A stretch of 64,000 nucleotides of DNA from Rosellinia necatrix (lineage: Eukaryota > Ascomycota > Sordariomycetes > Xylariales > Xylariaceae): positions 4,005,001 to 4,069,000 of the forward strand of contig JAGYVD010000004.1 in assembly GCA_021209875.1 (NCBI GenBank), read 5' to 3'. The notes below the pieces were generated by a model that was not told the DNA's origin, did not search any database, and saw only the letters and a list, made by a program, of their open reading frames with translations. Each line of letters opens with the position of its first letter. The first letter of the stretch is position 1. Shown in pieces: positions 52,977 to 64,000 of this stretch. The position numbers were made by a program, and so were the translations under genes.

Positions 52977-54856
52977 ATGAGATCGTTCGCTGTCGTCCTC
53001 GCCAGCCTCCTCGCGGCCGGCGCCGGCGCGCGCGCGGCGCTGAACGTGACGGGGTCGACGTGCACGGTGACGCCGCTGCCGGCGACGGGGACGGGCAAGG
53101 AGCCGGACGACACGCCGCAGATGCTGCAGGCGTTCCGGCAGTGCGGGACGGACGGGCGGGTGGTGCTGGCGGAGGGCGTGTTCCACGTGGGCCAAGTCAT
53201 GGACACGCTGGCGTTCCGCAACGTCGACATCGAGATCCACGGCACCCTGCGCTGGTCGGCCGACATCCAGTACTGGCTGCGCAGCAGCCTGCCCGTCACC
53301 TACGCCGGCCGCAGCACCGCCTGGCGCGTCGGCGGCACGGACATCCGCATCCGCGGCTTCGGCAAGGCCCTCTTCGACGGCCAGGGCCAGCTGTGGTACG
53401 ACCAGAACCGCGGCCAGAGCAACCAGAACGGCCGCCCCATCAGCCTCACCCTGTGGCATGCGAAGAACGTCCTCATCGACGGCATTACTTGGCGCCAGAG
53501 CCAGTTTTGGCGTGAGTCATGTTTTCCTTCCTTCTCTTATTTTCACGACACCACGCTCTAGAACTTGGTCGAGGCGTGAAGATGCGAGTCAGAGTCAAAG
53601 TGAATTTATATGGCCCACATGCGGCGGCTCCTAGGGGGTGCCGTAGTGGCGAGGTGATTTGGGACAATAGACGAAGTCCTAGGCTCCTAACGGGTCAATC
53701 TCCAGACAAGAAAATACAAAAGAAAGGTCGTGACGGTGGTTCTAACGCTAGTGTTTAAGGATGTTCTGCTTAACTAGAGTGATGGATCAGCGCTGATTAC
53801 CTCTCTACAGACACCTTCGTTGCTTATAGCGAGAACATCACCATGACCAATCTAGATATGAATGCAACAAGTAACAGCCAATGGAGTACAGTAAACACAG
53901 ATGGCATAGACACGGTCGGTGCAATATTTTACGTCTTGATGTTATCACAAGTGCTGATTTGGTGTCTTATTTTAGTGGAATTCCAACAACATTTTCCTCC
54001 AAAACTGGACAGTGACATGCGGTGATGTAAGTCCATATCCTTCCCCTGGCCGCCATTCACCTCCATACGAAGCTGGCCCAGGGCGAATGAACACTTCGAA
54101 CAAACCGTATTCTTTAACTAACTACCGCCCCCAGGATTGCATCAGTATGAAAGGCAACAGCAGCAACGTCCACATCTCCAACGTCAAATGCTACGAATCC
54201 GGCTGCGCGGTGATAGGATCGATGGGCTCGAACGCCGGGCAGCCCGACAACGTCTGGAACATCTACTACGACAACTTCACCTGCATCCACAGCTCCAACG
54301 CGGCCTGGATCAAGACGTACGCGGGCACCGGCTACGTGCGGAACGTGACCTTTGCCAACTTCCAGTTCACCGACGTCAACCAGCCCATCTACGTGACGCC
54401 GGTAAGTCAAGCATCCTCCCCGCCTCCCCCCCCCCCTTCCCTAAACCGCAGCCGACAAAACCCACCGCCGCAAACCAGCAAAAAGGCGGGAAAGGGGAAA
54501 CTACTAACTAACTAACCAACTAACTAACTAATGGATTAACGTAACAACTAACACTTCGTGATCCAAAGTGCATCTACGGCTCCTCGGGCTGCGACTCCTC
54601 GCGGCTCAAGATCAGCGACGTCCGCTGGGTCAACATCACGGGCACGAGCCGGTACAACATCGCGAGCGCGATCCACTGCTCGGGCGCCGCGCCCTGCGAC
54701 GGCTTCCGCTTCGAGAACGTCAACATCACGAACAAGGACGGCCGGACGGCCGACAAGTACCTCTGCTCCAACATCGCGAATCAGGCCCAGTCCGGCATCC
54801 CCTGCACCGGCACCTGCCCCGCGAGCTGGCCGCAGCAGCTGAGCGGGAACGGCTAA
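52977..54856 (+). CDS. secreted GH28 pectinase (exo-polygalacturonase/exo-rhamnogalacturonase type)
   Basis: Extracellular right-handed beta-helix hydrolase of pectin backbones. Exons 52977-53511, 53811-53914, 53976-54026, 54135-54401 and 54569-54856 give 414 residues. Signal peptide MRSFAVVLASLLAAGAGARA. Catalytic motifs: NTDGID (Asp 209) and GD|DCISMK across the exon 3/4 junction (Asp 230, Asp 231). The third GH28 motif, usually G-H-G, reads SGCAVIGSMGS and lacks the His; the fourth is AAWIKTYAGTG instead of RIK. This pattern (ESG-x-VIGS, HSSNAAWIKTY, NQPIYVTPC) matches the exo-acting rhamnogalacturonan-type subgroup as I remember it. Odd points: a 299-bp first intron, a GTCGGT second donor, and an intron with tandem CTAAC repeats. 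Several Asn-x-Ser/Thr sites fit secretion. Confidence 0.9.
54503..54531 (+). repeat. (ACTA)n repeat of branch-point-like CTAAC units in GH28 intron 4
   Basis: Five CTAAC units in tandem, with another CTAAC at about 54547 some 20 nt before the AAAG acceptor at 54568. Confidence 0.85.
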
Positions 54857-55526
54857 AAAAAAAACTACCTCCTTGTCGTCGATCCGGGGAGGGGGGGAGG
54901 TGGGGGAATCGAGGAGCGGACATCCGGCGTGACATGTCTCTCCTGCTTTTTATGCATACACCAACGGTGGAAATACGGGACGCTCACAATTTACCAGGCC
55001 ATGGCATCAAGAATGGAAGGAAACCCATGAAATAAATAAGCAGGTCTATCAGAATGAATGTTATTAGTAGCCATGACTCATAAATTCGTGATTTTCGTCC
55101 CAATGTGTCCTTACAGCGTTTCTCCCACCCCATCCATTGAGTACGTACTTGTACGTAACGTACATGCAATATACCGTCCGCGGTAAAAACGTAAAGTATC
55201 CCGTATTTATCACAGCCAAAGCCAGAAAAGAAGCAAGCCTCGAAATGTCAAAGCCGAAAAAACGAAAACCTTATTCCAATAATCCCAATCCTTTCCATCC
55301 GTCGTGGCCAAGTCTAATTTCTTTACCATACCTACCTGCCCACCCACTTCTCGGGGAGAGAGAGAGGGGGGGGGGAAGGGGGGCCTCATTCCTCCTCCTC
55401 CCTCCTCCTTTCCCTAACACCCTCCCCCAATGCTTTCAAAAACAGACAAAAACCGGTCCAATCGATCGATCGATAAATAGATAAATAGGATGGATAGAGA
55501 GATAGATAGATAGATAGACGAACACA
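54857..55526. other. convergent intergenic region
   Basis: 3' flanks of GH28 and of the Cys-rich gene; G-rich tract at 54885-54906, purine tract at 55356-55382, and GATA/ATAG repeats at 55476-55518. No gene seen. Confidence 0.6.
55476..55518. repeat. GATA/AATA tetranucleotide repeat
   Basis: GATAAATAGATAAATAGG and GATAGATAGATAGATAG tract just past the stop codon of the Cys-rich gene. Confidence 0.8.
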
Positions 55527-58438
55527 TCATTCGTACCGCTGCCACTCCCTGACGGCGCGCTCCTCGTCGGCCTCGGCGCGGGGCGTCCGCAGGCCGCGGC
55601 GCTGCGCCGCCTGCATGCGGGCGTCGAACTCCTGCCTCTTCTGCGCGCGCTCGGCGACCTTGGCCTCGAGGTAGGACGGGTCCCGCCGCGCGACGGCGCG
55701 GCGGAAGAACTCGCGCATGCGCTCCGAGGACAGCACGCACCTGGCGGCAGCAGCGGCGGTGGAGGTGGAGGTGGTAGTAGTGCCGTCCTCCTCGGAATGC
55801 GGGGGCGGCGCGTAGCGGAACCGACCGATAGCGCCGGGGTCGTCGGCGCCGTCGAGCAGGGGCTGCGCGAACGTCAGGAAGCACTCGGAGCAGATGGTGA
55901 TCGACGCCGCGTCGTCGCTACTGCTGCTGTTGCTGCGCGCCGACGAGGTAGTAGTAATAGTAGTAGGAGTGGGAATAGTGTACCAGTAGCCGGCGGCCAG
56001 GGGGCCGCGGTCACCGGGACACGGGGGCACGGCGGCGAGCTGGCGGACGCGGTCGACGAGGGCCTGGACGTCCGGGGGGTTGCGGGTCTCGAGCGAGCGG
56101 TCGGCGGCGGCCTCGAGGGCGTCGAAGTACAGCAGGAAGCGGCCGTGGTCGTGCTGCGACAGGGAGCAGACCCCGCGCGCGCGCTCGGCGGGCGCGTCGG
56201 CGGGCACGAAGAGCCCCGTGAGGCCCGGCAGTAGCATCTCGACAGCCGCCGCGCAGGCGTCGCAGGCGGCGAAGCCCTCGACGGGCCGCCCCGTGGCCGG
56301 GTCCCGGATCGAGTACCAGAGCCGCGAGGCCTCGCGGCCGCTGCCGGGGCACGGCTCGCGCTCGGCCGCGATCCGCGTCAGGCCGTGCAGCAGCGCCAGC
56401 GTCGGTCGCAGGTACTTGCGCGTGAACAGCCACGCGATGCGGTAGAACTCCGAGGCCCCGAAGTCGCACGCCAGCGCGTCGTCGCCGCGCCGGAACGCCA
56501 TCAGCCGGAACTCCCCCGCGAACTCCGTCGCCGCGAAGTTAGCGTTGTAGCACGTCGGGCAGATGTTGAACGTGTTGCAGTGCGGCAGCGTGTGCCAGTC
56601 CATGTGCCCCGTCTCCGGCCGCGTGCGCGGGCACGGCGGGATGTCCGGCAGCCAGCCCGACTGCACCTCGGCCGAGTACCGTCGGTAGCCGCCGGGGGCC
56701 GTGTCCGGGCCCCCGGCGTTCTGGGGCGGCTCGAACCGGGGCGGCGACCAGGGGGGCTGGGCCGAGGCCGCGCTGGATGGGGTTGGCGGTAGTGCTCTCG
56801 GCTCTACGAAGGAACCTCTCGGTGGCGGTGGTGGAGGCATGGCCGAAGAGCGATGGGTTTCGGCAAACCCATTTTGGCTTGGGGTGGTTGACATTCCTGT
56901 TGTTGTTGCCGCAACGGCAGGTATCGTGATTCGTGCCGTAGTGAAAGCCCCTCTCGATGTAGAGGCGCGAGGAAACTGTCGCCCATCGCGATCCTCGTCG
57001 CGGGCAGGCGCTGATTCCTTCGGGAACGTCGAACTGCGAGAACTCGAGGAGCCCGAGTATGCATCTGATAAGGAGATCCGAGATGGCCGTGGTGAGCGTG
57101 ATGGCGATTGTCCCCTAGATTTCCGTCGACCTGAGCCTCGCGGTTCTATAGGAGTTGTTAAGTACTCTGTATTCACTACCGGCATGACGGATATTCTTCG
57201 ACGATGATCGGCACGCGGCCGAGATTCATCCTCGCTCGAGTAGAATGTGTCGTTGTAGTGTGGCGGGGCTTGTGTGTTTCTAGCAGACGAGGAGTGTTGC
57301 GAACCAGAGTCATAATCAGACTGGGAATACATCGAGGACGGTACCTTGCGGTCGGACCTAGAAGATGGCTCATCAGGGCGCGATGATTCATACCTATCCC
57401 TTGAGCGGCGCCTAGCGTACGGGGGAAGTTCTGATGTGTGCCTTTTATGGACTGCAGAACCAAACGAGTGAGTTGATTTGGACTCTCTTTCCTTGTATCC
57501 GCGGCCATTCGTAGGACTCCGGTTGTATTGATCGCCTGGGTGAGCTGACCGGTTGCGAGCCTGAGGATCTAGGTTCGATCCGCCTTTATAATACCCCCGA
57601 TCGCGCCCGTTTGTGGCGTGTTCGATAACTTCTGGCGACAGTAGATGCTCGCGAGGGATCCGAGAGCTTGCAGATGAGGTATGGGGGGAGAAGTGGTCGT
57701 CGCTACGACCGCCGGTCGTTGTTGATCTTGACCGTCGAGTATGATGCGATCGTCCTTCGCCCTCGGCCTCGGTCACTATAGGGGGTAGATCTCGCGGTCG
57801 GCTGCGGGGGTGTTCAGGCTCGAGCCGTGCCTCTGCTTTGTTCGTATTCTCTTCGCGATCGGGGGGCAACCCATACTTACGACCAGTGTTTGCCTCGTAA
57901 GAGACTGGTTCTGGATCCGGCTCGGCGAAACGTTCGGTTGACATGCGCCGTTGGCCCTGTTTCTTTTCCGAGCCCGACACGTCCGATGATTTAGACACAA
58001 GCACGAACCGTCTTTCGAGATTGTGTTCGTACATGTGTTCCTCTACGGGAAGCAGTATGGGGTATTGGTCGAGCTCGCCGCGGTTTACCGGTTCTTCGGA
58101 TGGTACACTCGACACGACCGACCCCGCTTCTTTCGCCAGCGCATCATTCTCGTCCTCAACGCTTGGAGGCGGTGGTTTCGGAGGGCCGCTATCGTAAGGC
58201 ACCCTTCGTGGGATAGTCCGATCATTCCGATACGCATAAGTCGTCCTATGAGGCGCGCCCGCAACTCTATAATGCGCAGAAGATGTATTAGCCCGGCCTG
58301 AAGCTGGAGACAAGGCGCGCGCAACCAAGGGTTGATCAACGCCAAGTAGCGTACTTACTTCCTTGGATCTGGACTTTTGGCCCTTGGAGTTGACCAGTAG
58401 TTATTTCTCAACATACTTTCCACTCTCGAATCACCCAT
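55527..58438 (-). CDS. uncharacterised protein with long disordered N-half and three CP/WYS/CxxC repeats
   Basis: Function unknown. Two exons on the minus strand, 58438-58359 and 58266-55527, give 939 residues. The first exon reads MGDSRVESMLRNNYW, a start I believe is shared by related fungal proteins. Residues of about 40-560 are Ser/Arg/Pro-rich and presumably disordered, resembling SR-like linkers. The C-terminal part has three copies of one pattern: CP, then a Trp-containing W[YH][ST][IL], then C-x2-C (about residues 571-599 with HTLPHCNTFNICPTC; 667-699 with LWYSIRDP and CDAC; 778-823 with YWYTIP and CSEC). Each could bind one metal ion through two CxxC-type pairs or CP plus CxxC. The end is a basic, Arg/Glu-rich helix. 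The 3' half is very GC-rich, the 5' half is not. Confidence 0.85.
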
Positions 58439-60731
58439 CTTGGCGCGTATTAGAAGAGTGAAGTTGAAAGGAAAGTAAGATCAGGGCATTATATCCGGAC
58501 GCGCTGAAGTAAATGTGCAGCTTGAACACTCAGCTCACATACACAGCCTCGCTGACTATTCCCTAGTGACGGCGAAGCCGCCAACGCTTTTATTGAATAA
58601 AGCGGAAACTACGAATAGAGGAAATTGAAGCAAAGCAACCAGGGAATAAATGATTTCCGCTTAAACTTGATGTTGGGCTAAGAAAAAGGAGGTTTTATAG
58701 AACTCCAAAGCTCACAGAATGATGCATAGATGGTTACTGAATGGGAATTGCCTTAACCGCGGGGCCGTTCAGCTTTCGCATAACAATGGTTCGGTATGAG
58801 GGATCTGAATGGCTGGGCGAAGTGGGGGATACAGGGACAGGGGCAAAAAGGACCGGGGCTTGAGCCCGCCTTAAAACAAGTCGAATCCGGGGTGGCAGGG
58901 TAAGTACAAGCAGACAAGCAGGCCTGAAATTTATGCCGGGGGTTCCGGCAATGGTGAAGGGGTTTTAATTAGTACGCAATGGAGAATGGGATACATCCAG
59001 CCGTCGGTTTTTCCAGGAACGCGGGAGCGAGACGATGTTTCGAGAAAGTAGAAATTGCAAACGGATATCATCTACACTAATAAGTTCCTCGCTTTTCGAT
59101 GTGGAGGCTGCTTGTCAACCTATGAGCTTCGATCTGCCTGACGTGCTGGTCGTTACATTTGAAACCCCTCCTCCACTGTGTGGTCAGGACATGACACTTG
59201 CAATTTCTATGATGCGCGAGGATGTTCTTCTGGATTCGTCATCTCAAGAGGCGACTGAACCGTGAGCCAGTGCTCATTGTTGGCCCCTCTACGTAAGAGG
59301 CAAAGAGAGGCATGCACTGTTGGCTGTGCCTCTTGTGTGAGTATGTGGAGGAACTGCAAGCTGAGCAACCCAAGTCAGGGGTCCTGTTTGGATCTATTGT
59401 CAAGAACCATGAACAATCGGGGTGGGTGCCATCGCATTATGGGCTTGTGTATCATCGGTATCCTTTTCGGGGGCTCAAGCGATCTTCTGCATCCAGCCTC
59501 GCATTATCGATCCAGTTCCAGGATGATCGATGCTGGTTGACGCCCAATATTGCAGACGACGTGGATGCCAACTTCGTCACGTACTTTCTCAGCTGCTGAT
59601 GTCCTACTTCCCTCCCCGGCTTTAGCCTTGACGCCGCTATCGCTATTATGAAGCCCCCGGGCTTCATCCGAATACAAACCGGGCGGCATCTACCGCAGGC
59701 ACACTGGTATGGTGTGGTGTGGTGTGGTGTGGTCTGAATTCCGGGTTGGAGCTTGAGTACTACACAGCGCTACACTCTCGCTCCTAAGTTGTTGGTGTCA
59801 CTTCGCCGCCCGCCGTGCTTTCGAGTGTTACGCAGCATCCGCACCCAGCCGCTGCATGCATTATTCCTAGCTTGACAACTCGCCATCAGCGCTACGTCGT
59901 TGACTAGGCACTAAATGACAACGTGGCCCGCGATCGCCAGATAAAATGGCCGTTTGTTGATAAAGTTGGCAACGGCCCGCAATCGCGTCGAGAACAAAAT
60001 GGCCTCATGAACAAGAAAAGGTCCGCAGTAGAGATACTTTTTATGCAGTCGTCCATAAGCATCAACACAACGATGAGAACCCAACAACACAAAATAACAT
60101 TCCCGGCTCGGATATATCACCGGGCTGATCAGTCCATTCTAGCGTTCGTGTAAAAGAGCGTGAATAGGGGGAAACCGGATATCTAGTCAATGGTGCGTTG
60201 CTCTTGCAAGGCCAAAGTTAATGCTGATTTTTGGATGGCGCAAGGGAGCCAACATCTGTACGACATATCCCTATCCCAACGAGTCTATGAAAGCAAATTG
60301 TAGAAGATACACCTCAAAAGCAGATTTGTAAGACCTCTTTCACGTATCTTTGCTCTGGTAGCACCGTGTTGGCACCTAAAGTGGTACCGCATCGTGTCTA
60401 CCGGCACACATTTCAAGAGCCTCGGATGAAACTTTAATTGATCGCCACAGAGAATACTTGTGTTATGGACGAAAAGATGATGTGTCCGCTGTGCTGGGAC
60501 CCGACAAGATATGTGGTAATATATCTGAGATCGCTGCAGTATGGAAGACACATATGTGCTCGATGACCCAGCAGTGCTCGCACTTTGGATCCTCCTCCTT
60601 TTGTTGTGTTGCTTATTTTGGGCCGCCACTAGGCAACCACCCAGATATATCAACGAAATACTGGTGTTGTCTCGATGGTAAAGAACTTGTGTAACTACCT
60701 CACAACGAGGAGAGATGCCCTGGCGTCCGTT
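58439..60731. other. 2.3 kb intergenic region
   Basis: No supportable gene. A GGTGT/TGGTG pentamer repeat is at 59708-59735. Short frames on both strands (for example 59035-59265 and 59312-59599) show no recognised sequence. Confidence 0.55.
59708..59735. repeat. (GTGTG)n/(GGTGT)n repeat
   Basis: TGGTGTGGTGTGGTGTGGTGTGG-like pentanucleotide repeat. Confidence 0.85.
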
Positions 60732-62487
60732 TCAAGTAGGTGCTGGTAACTCATGTGCTTGGTAGGCAAACCTTCTATAGAGAACAGCTAAGGCTAGTAT
60801 CCCCATAGAAAAGAGTGCTGGTGCTTGGAGCGGCGCGGATAAAATTCCCCTGACAATTAATAACCCGCTGACGAAGGCAAATATAACTGGGTTTCCTACC
60901 CAGGTTCTATATCTCTTGCAGGTGAGATGAGATCTGGTTGGCGCCTGTCTGTCCACCTTTTGTCTTAGTATGAATATTCCCAGAGCCGACATCATGTAGC
61001 AGAAAAATTTGATTATTTCTGCCGCCGTATTAGTCGCTACACACACCTCGCGATTTAGGGGATGGTGGAGGAGGGTATACCTACCAGCGAAATAAGCCCG
61101 GTGAAACTACCGGCCACTATAAAGAAAGAAGCAAGCGTCCCGTTCAACAAAAGTGCAAATCTATGGATGCATCAGCACACAAAAGACGTGTATTACGAGC
61201 CAAGCCTATACATACACGGGCACAGAGTGCTCCCACCGCAGTTTCCGAGTCAGCCTTACGACGGCCAAAACAGGTAGCCGAAAAGGCCAAGCTAACGCCC
61301 GGCGAAAGTAGGGCTGCTCCTCCTGTTCCGTACAACAATGTGAGTTTGCTAGTATTGGAGGGAAATAAGCACGCTGTGCAGCTGCCACGCATAGTTTCGC
61401 GACGCTAAACATGTTTGCGTTGACGGCACCCATAGCTGAGACAGCTACTACGACGGTGAACACGAGACCACCCCACGCCCCGATTGTTCGATTGGCGAAC
61501 TCCTGTCGCATTGTTAGCTTGCTACACATGTCGACACAGGTCGGTACCCGCCGGCGAAAGGAGATGGTAACTCACAATTACTACTGCTTTGCTTTCTCTG
61601 ATCACATTGAGCGGCAAACATATGTATAGGCTCGCGTTCATTAATACGAACCCGACTATCGCAATGGTCATCGCCCCATTAATGACTAATGGAAGATGCT
61701 TGGTAGGGTTCTCCATTTCTCCTGTAACGAAGCCCGCACTTTCCCAACCCCCATAGGAGAAAAGAGCCGCAAACACAGCCGTGGAGATATCGCCAAGAGA
61801 CTCCCATGTGTCCGGCTCGCTAGAAGCTGGTTGGTCTCTCCCAAACCACCCAGTATCCGAAGCTGGTACCCCGTCGCCATATCCGAGCACGTAAATTGTA
61901 AACCCGATGAGTACAATACTCCCAAGAGCAGCAAGTTTGAGTATCATAAATAAATTGGCGGCCTTTGCGCCTGCTGTTGCGCCTAGGCAATTGATGGCCG
62001 TTAGTGAGGCTACACAGCCAAGTGCTACGATCTTGGTGGTCCATGGCAAGATCGGATCAGATGACCGGAAAGCTTTGAGGAGGTAATCCGCGAAGATGGT
62101 AGATATGACAGCGTTACTGGCGGGTTTTACGACACCAACCCATATCCAAGGGAATAAGTAACCTGCATAGTCACCCCAGCTAGCCTGCAGATATTCTTGA
62201 ATACCCCCATTAGAAGGCACCAGCAGTCCAAGCTCGACGAACGATACTGCACCAGTCCAGACCAGCAGGCCCGCTGTAAAGAAAACGCCTAGGGCTTCTG
62301 CAGGGGAATGGACCTGCTGGGCAATTAGACTAGGCGCCGAGAAAACCCCAGACCCGATTTGCAACCCGATGACTAGAGCCAGGCAGTTCAAGGGACTGAG
62401 AGTTGGTCCCTTCCGCTCTGCCCGAAGCCGGTTATGACTCCCCGATCGCGGAAGAAGTGCCGAATGCACAGATATTTGTTCGTCCAT
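60732..62487 (-). CDS. LAT/MUP-type amino-acid permease (APC superfamily)
   Basis: Plasma-membrane amino-acid transporter, 12-helix type, nearest in look to fungal L-type and high-affinity methionine permeases (Mup1/Mup3). Exons on the minus strand: 62487-61576, 61502-61216, 61160-61085 and 61046-60732, total 529 residues. TM1 has the substrate-binding GLQIGSGVFSAPS; further segments: GVFFTAGLLVWTGAVSFVEL, WIWVGVVKPAS, FSYGGWESAGFV, AVSAMGAVNANMFSVAKL, FALLLNGTLASFFIVAG and RTWVGNPVIFAFVSG. Start at MDEQISVHSALLP; a GTG lies upstream in frame. The third intron as modelled is only 38 nt (GTAGGT...GCGAG), which is at the edge of what fungi splice; the alternative GTGTAG acceptor breaks the frame. 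The loop CCTEQEEQPYFRRALAW is unusual and may mean that exon 2 ends earlier. Confidence 0.85.
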
Positions 62488-63405
62488 CTCATAACCCCAC
62501 AGATCATTGCCAACGTGGTCCAGGAGGGTCACTGATCTGACAGCAGAGCAGATCTATCATTATACGGACAGGTATTTGCGTACAGTAGCAGTGGTTTCGC
62601 AAGGGGGTAAGTATATGGTAAATATCTGGATACAAGGCAGAAAACCTGGTACGGGAATCTCAGTCGCTCTGAAACCTATACCTCGGTGTATCAGCAAAGC
62701 CACTGAGACATTCAACACAGTCGTTGAGTTCTTAGCCGGACCCATGCGTGATTTGGCGTGGTTGGTGGGGCGGGTTAGAGATTGCCTAAGCAGATTATGC
62801 AGGGATTCATTTTGGGCACCGAGATACAGAATATAAATGGCGGCGATATCTTAGCCCACCCCGAATGTTCAACTGGACTAACAAATAGGCAGGTATCATG
62901 CAACGACCGACAGGGACGATATCGAAACATTCTGAAGTTGTTGCTAAATACTACTAGTGTGCAACTCGCTACCGTGCGTGCCATGCAAAGTTACTTGCGA
63001 AGCATGAAAACGTAAATCCACCTGCTGAGTATGAGGTCAGCGGCGAATGCCAAGCATGGTGAGCCTTGGCAAAAATAAGTTGGAGCGCAAAGAATGATAT
63101 CTAGCCATATGATAAACGCGCAGGGGGAATACGATTGGTCACCAACCCTAGTAATCCCAAGACCCATTCTACTCACGTATTTAAATCACGACACCGAGCT
63201 TGTCTTTACGGAAGTGTGGCAGAGCGCGGCATTTCTGGATATATAGCCCACCGAGTTGTTAGGACCATAGGTTTAGATGTGAATATGAGGTGTTGGTTGG
63301 AGTATTCAAAACGCGCCGTCGCGCGTCGAAACAGGTAGTGCTGGCTGGCTTCATCTATTATTGGCCTAGGCGGTAACCTTGCTTTTGAGTTCGGGAGAAA
63401 AAAAC
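62488..63405. other. intergenic region permease/PGA2
   Basis: Permease promoter and PGA2 3' flank. No gene seen; the frames present are short and unrelated to known families. Confidence 0.6.
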
Positions 63406-63864
63406 CTAATCCACGAGAAACTCTTCTATATCCTTGTCCTCCTGCTCATCAAGTGTCTCTTGTAGTCGCTTCTCCTCAGCATCCAGAAGTTGCTTGATCA
63501 TGTTTCGCTGTCGTTTTCGTGCCTTCTTGCCCCAATCTGCTGCTGTGGTCTCGCCTTGCTCGTCATCATCATCGCTCTCTTCGGGGATACCGAGCTCGCC
63601 GCGTAGCTGATTAGGGGAGATCTCGGCGACTTCCTGCTGGTCTCTTTCGAATTGCTTCTCTTGATATTTTGCGCCCATCTTGATGACATATGGGCGTAAC
63701 AGCGCGTACGCACCGACGATGGCGATTAGACGAATCCATTGTTTCGCTGACATTTCGTTGAAACCGGCATTAACATTTTCGCTCATGCGCCCTACGACCA
63801 AGGTGAACAGCTTCTGAACTGAATCGCCCAGATGGACAAAGAGATCAATAAGTTCGTCTGACAT
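63406..63864 (-). CDS. PGA2: Pga2-like ER membrane protein
   Basis: Small ER membrane protein of the PGA2 family, named in yeast for a role in maturation and trafficking of Gas1 and alkaline phosphatase. Single exon, 152 residues, start at MSDELIDLFVHLGDS (63864); the longer upstream frame is not needed. One membrane segment, about residues 43-63 (WIRLIAIVGAYALLRPYV), then a charged tail: basic KMGAKYQEKQFERDQQE, acidic EESDDDDEQGE, then WGKKARKRQR and a Glu-rich helix ending DIEEFLVD. The conserved layout (one TM, WGKKAR, LxD end) is what supports the call. Confidence 0.88.
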   Translation of the reverse strand: MSDELIDLFVHLGDSVQKLFTLVVGRMSENVNAGFNEMSAKQWIRLIAIVGAYALLRPYVIKMGAKYQEKQFERDQQEVAEISPNQLRGELGIPEESDDDDEQGETTAADWGKKARKRQRNMIKQLLDAEEKRLQETLDEQEDKDIEEFLVD

Positions 63865-64000
63865 GGCTAGTCCGATGGCGCTTCGTTCGGAGGGCTCGGA
63901 GGGTAGTGGTCGGAGGGTAGTACTTGGAGGATAGTAATCGAAGTGGTGGATTGGCGAGCAGCTGAGAACGAGCAGGTAAGTAGAACGTTGGTGCACTGCC

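Overview
The window is a 64 kb piece of a filamentous ascomycete (Pezizomycotina) chromosome, most probably a Sordariomycete; I cannot name the genus. The evidence is direct: genes broken by short introns (38-300 bp, mostly 50-120) with GTRNGT donors and CTAAC/CTGAC branch sites, CT-rich leaders, typical fungal families (GH28, fucose-specific-lectin-like protein, ABC1 kinase, PGA2), and one tRNA-Asn. I rebuilt exons by hand; every spliced model below has consistent phases unless stated.

Layout. 1-361: 3' end of a gene entering from the left. 2.1-4.7 kb: B-type cyclin (+). 7.7-10.0 kb: EF-hand aspartate/glutamate-type mitochondrial carrier (+). 12-20 kb: an accessory block, all on the minus strand: a frameshifted alpha/beta hydrolase, an intact Old Yellow Enzyme-type flavin oxidoreductase, tRNA-Asn, an SDR that has lost its catalytic core, and a membrane-anchored lectin-like protein. 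21.9-35.5 kb: a tight block of conserved genes: unknown membrane protein (-), UTP13 (+), COQ8 (+), RRP36 (-), an FCP/SCP-like phosphatase (+) and a citrate-type mitochondrial carrier (+). 36.6-41.5 kb: a second accessory block: truncated BBE-type FAD oxidase, a wrecked DJ-1/PfpI gene and an intact NAD(P)-dependent epimerase. 41.5-49.4 kb: nearly 8 kb without a convincing gene, rich in microsatellites. 49.4-64 kb: malic enzyme (+), GH28 pectinase (+), a Cys-rich protein of unknown function (-), a LAT/MUP-type amino-acid permease (-) and PGA2 (-).

Functionally, the intact genes are cell-cycle (cyclin), ribosome biogenesis (UTP13, RRP36), mitochondrial metabolism (AGC-type carrier, citrate carrier, COQ8, malic enzyme: together a malate/aspartate/citrate and ubiquinone theme, though scattered and not an operon), secretory pathway (PGA2), nutrition (permease) and plant-polymer breakdown (GH28). 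The accessory redox and hydrolase genes form two groups on either side of the conserved block; four of these genes are broken, while neighbouring GC-rich housekeeping genes are intact. I found no mobile-element coding region, no CRISPR array, and no obvious new multi-gene system. The most unusual items are the three-fold CP/WYS/CxxC repeat protein at 55.5-58.4 kb, the 14-nt and 28-nt microexons, the cluster of decaying redox genes, and the in-frame open extension upstream of the malic enzyme.
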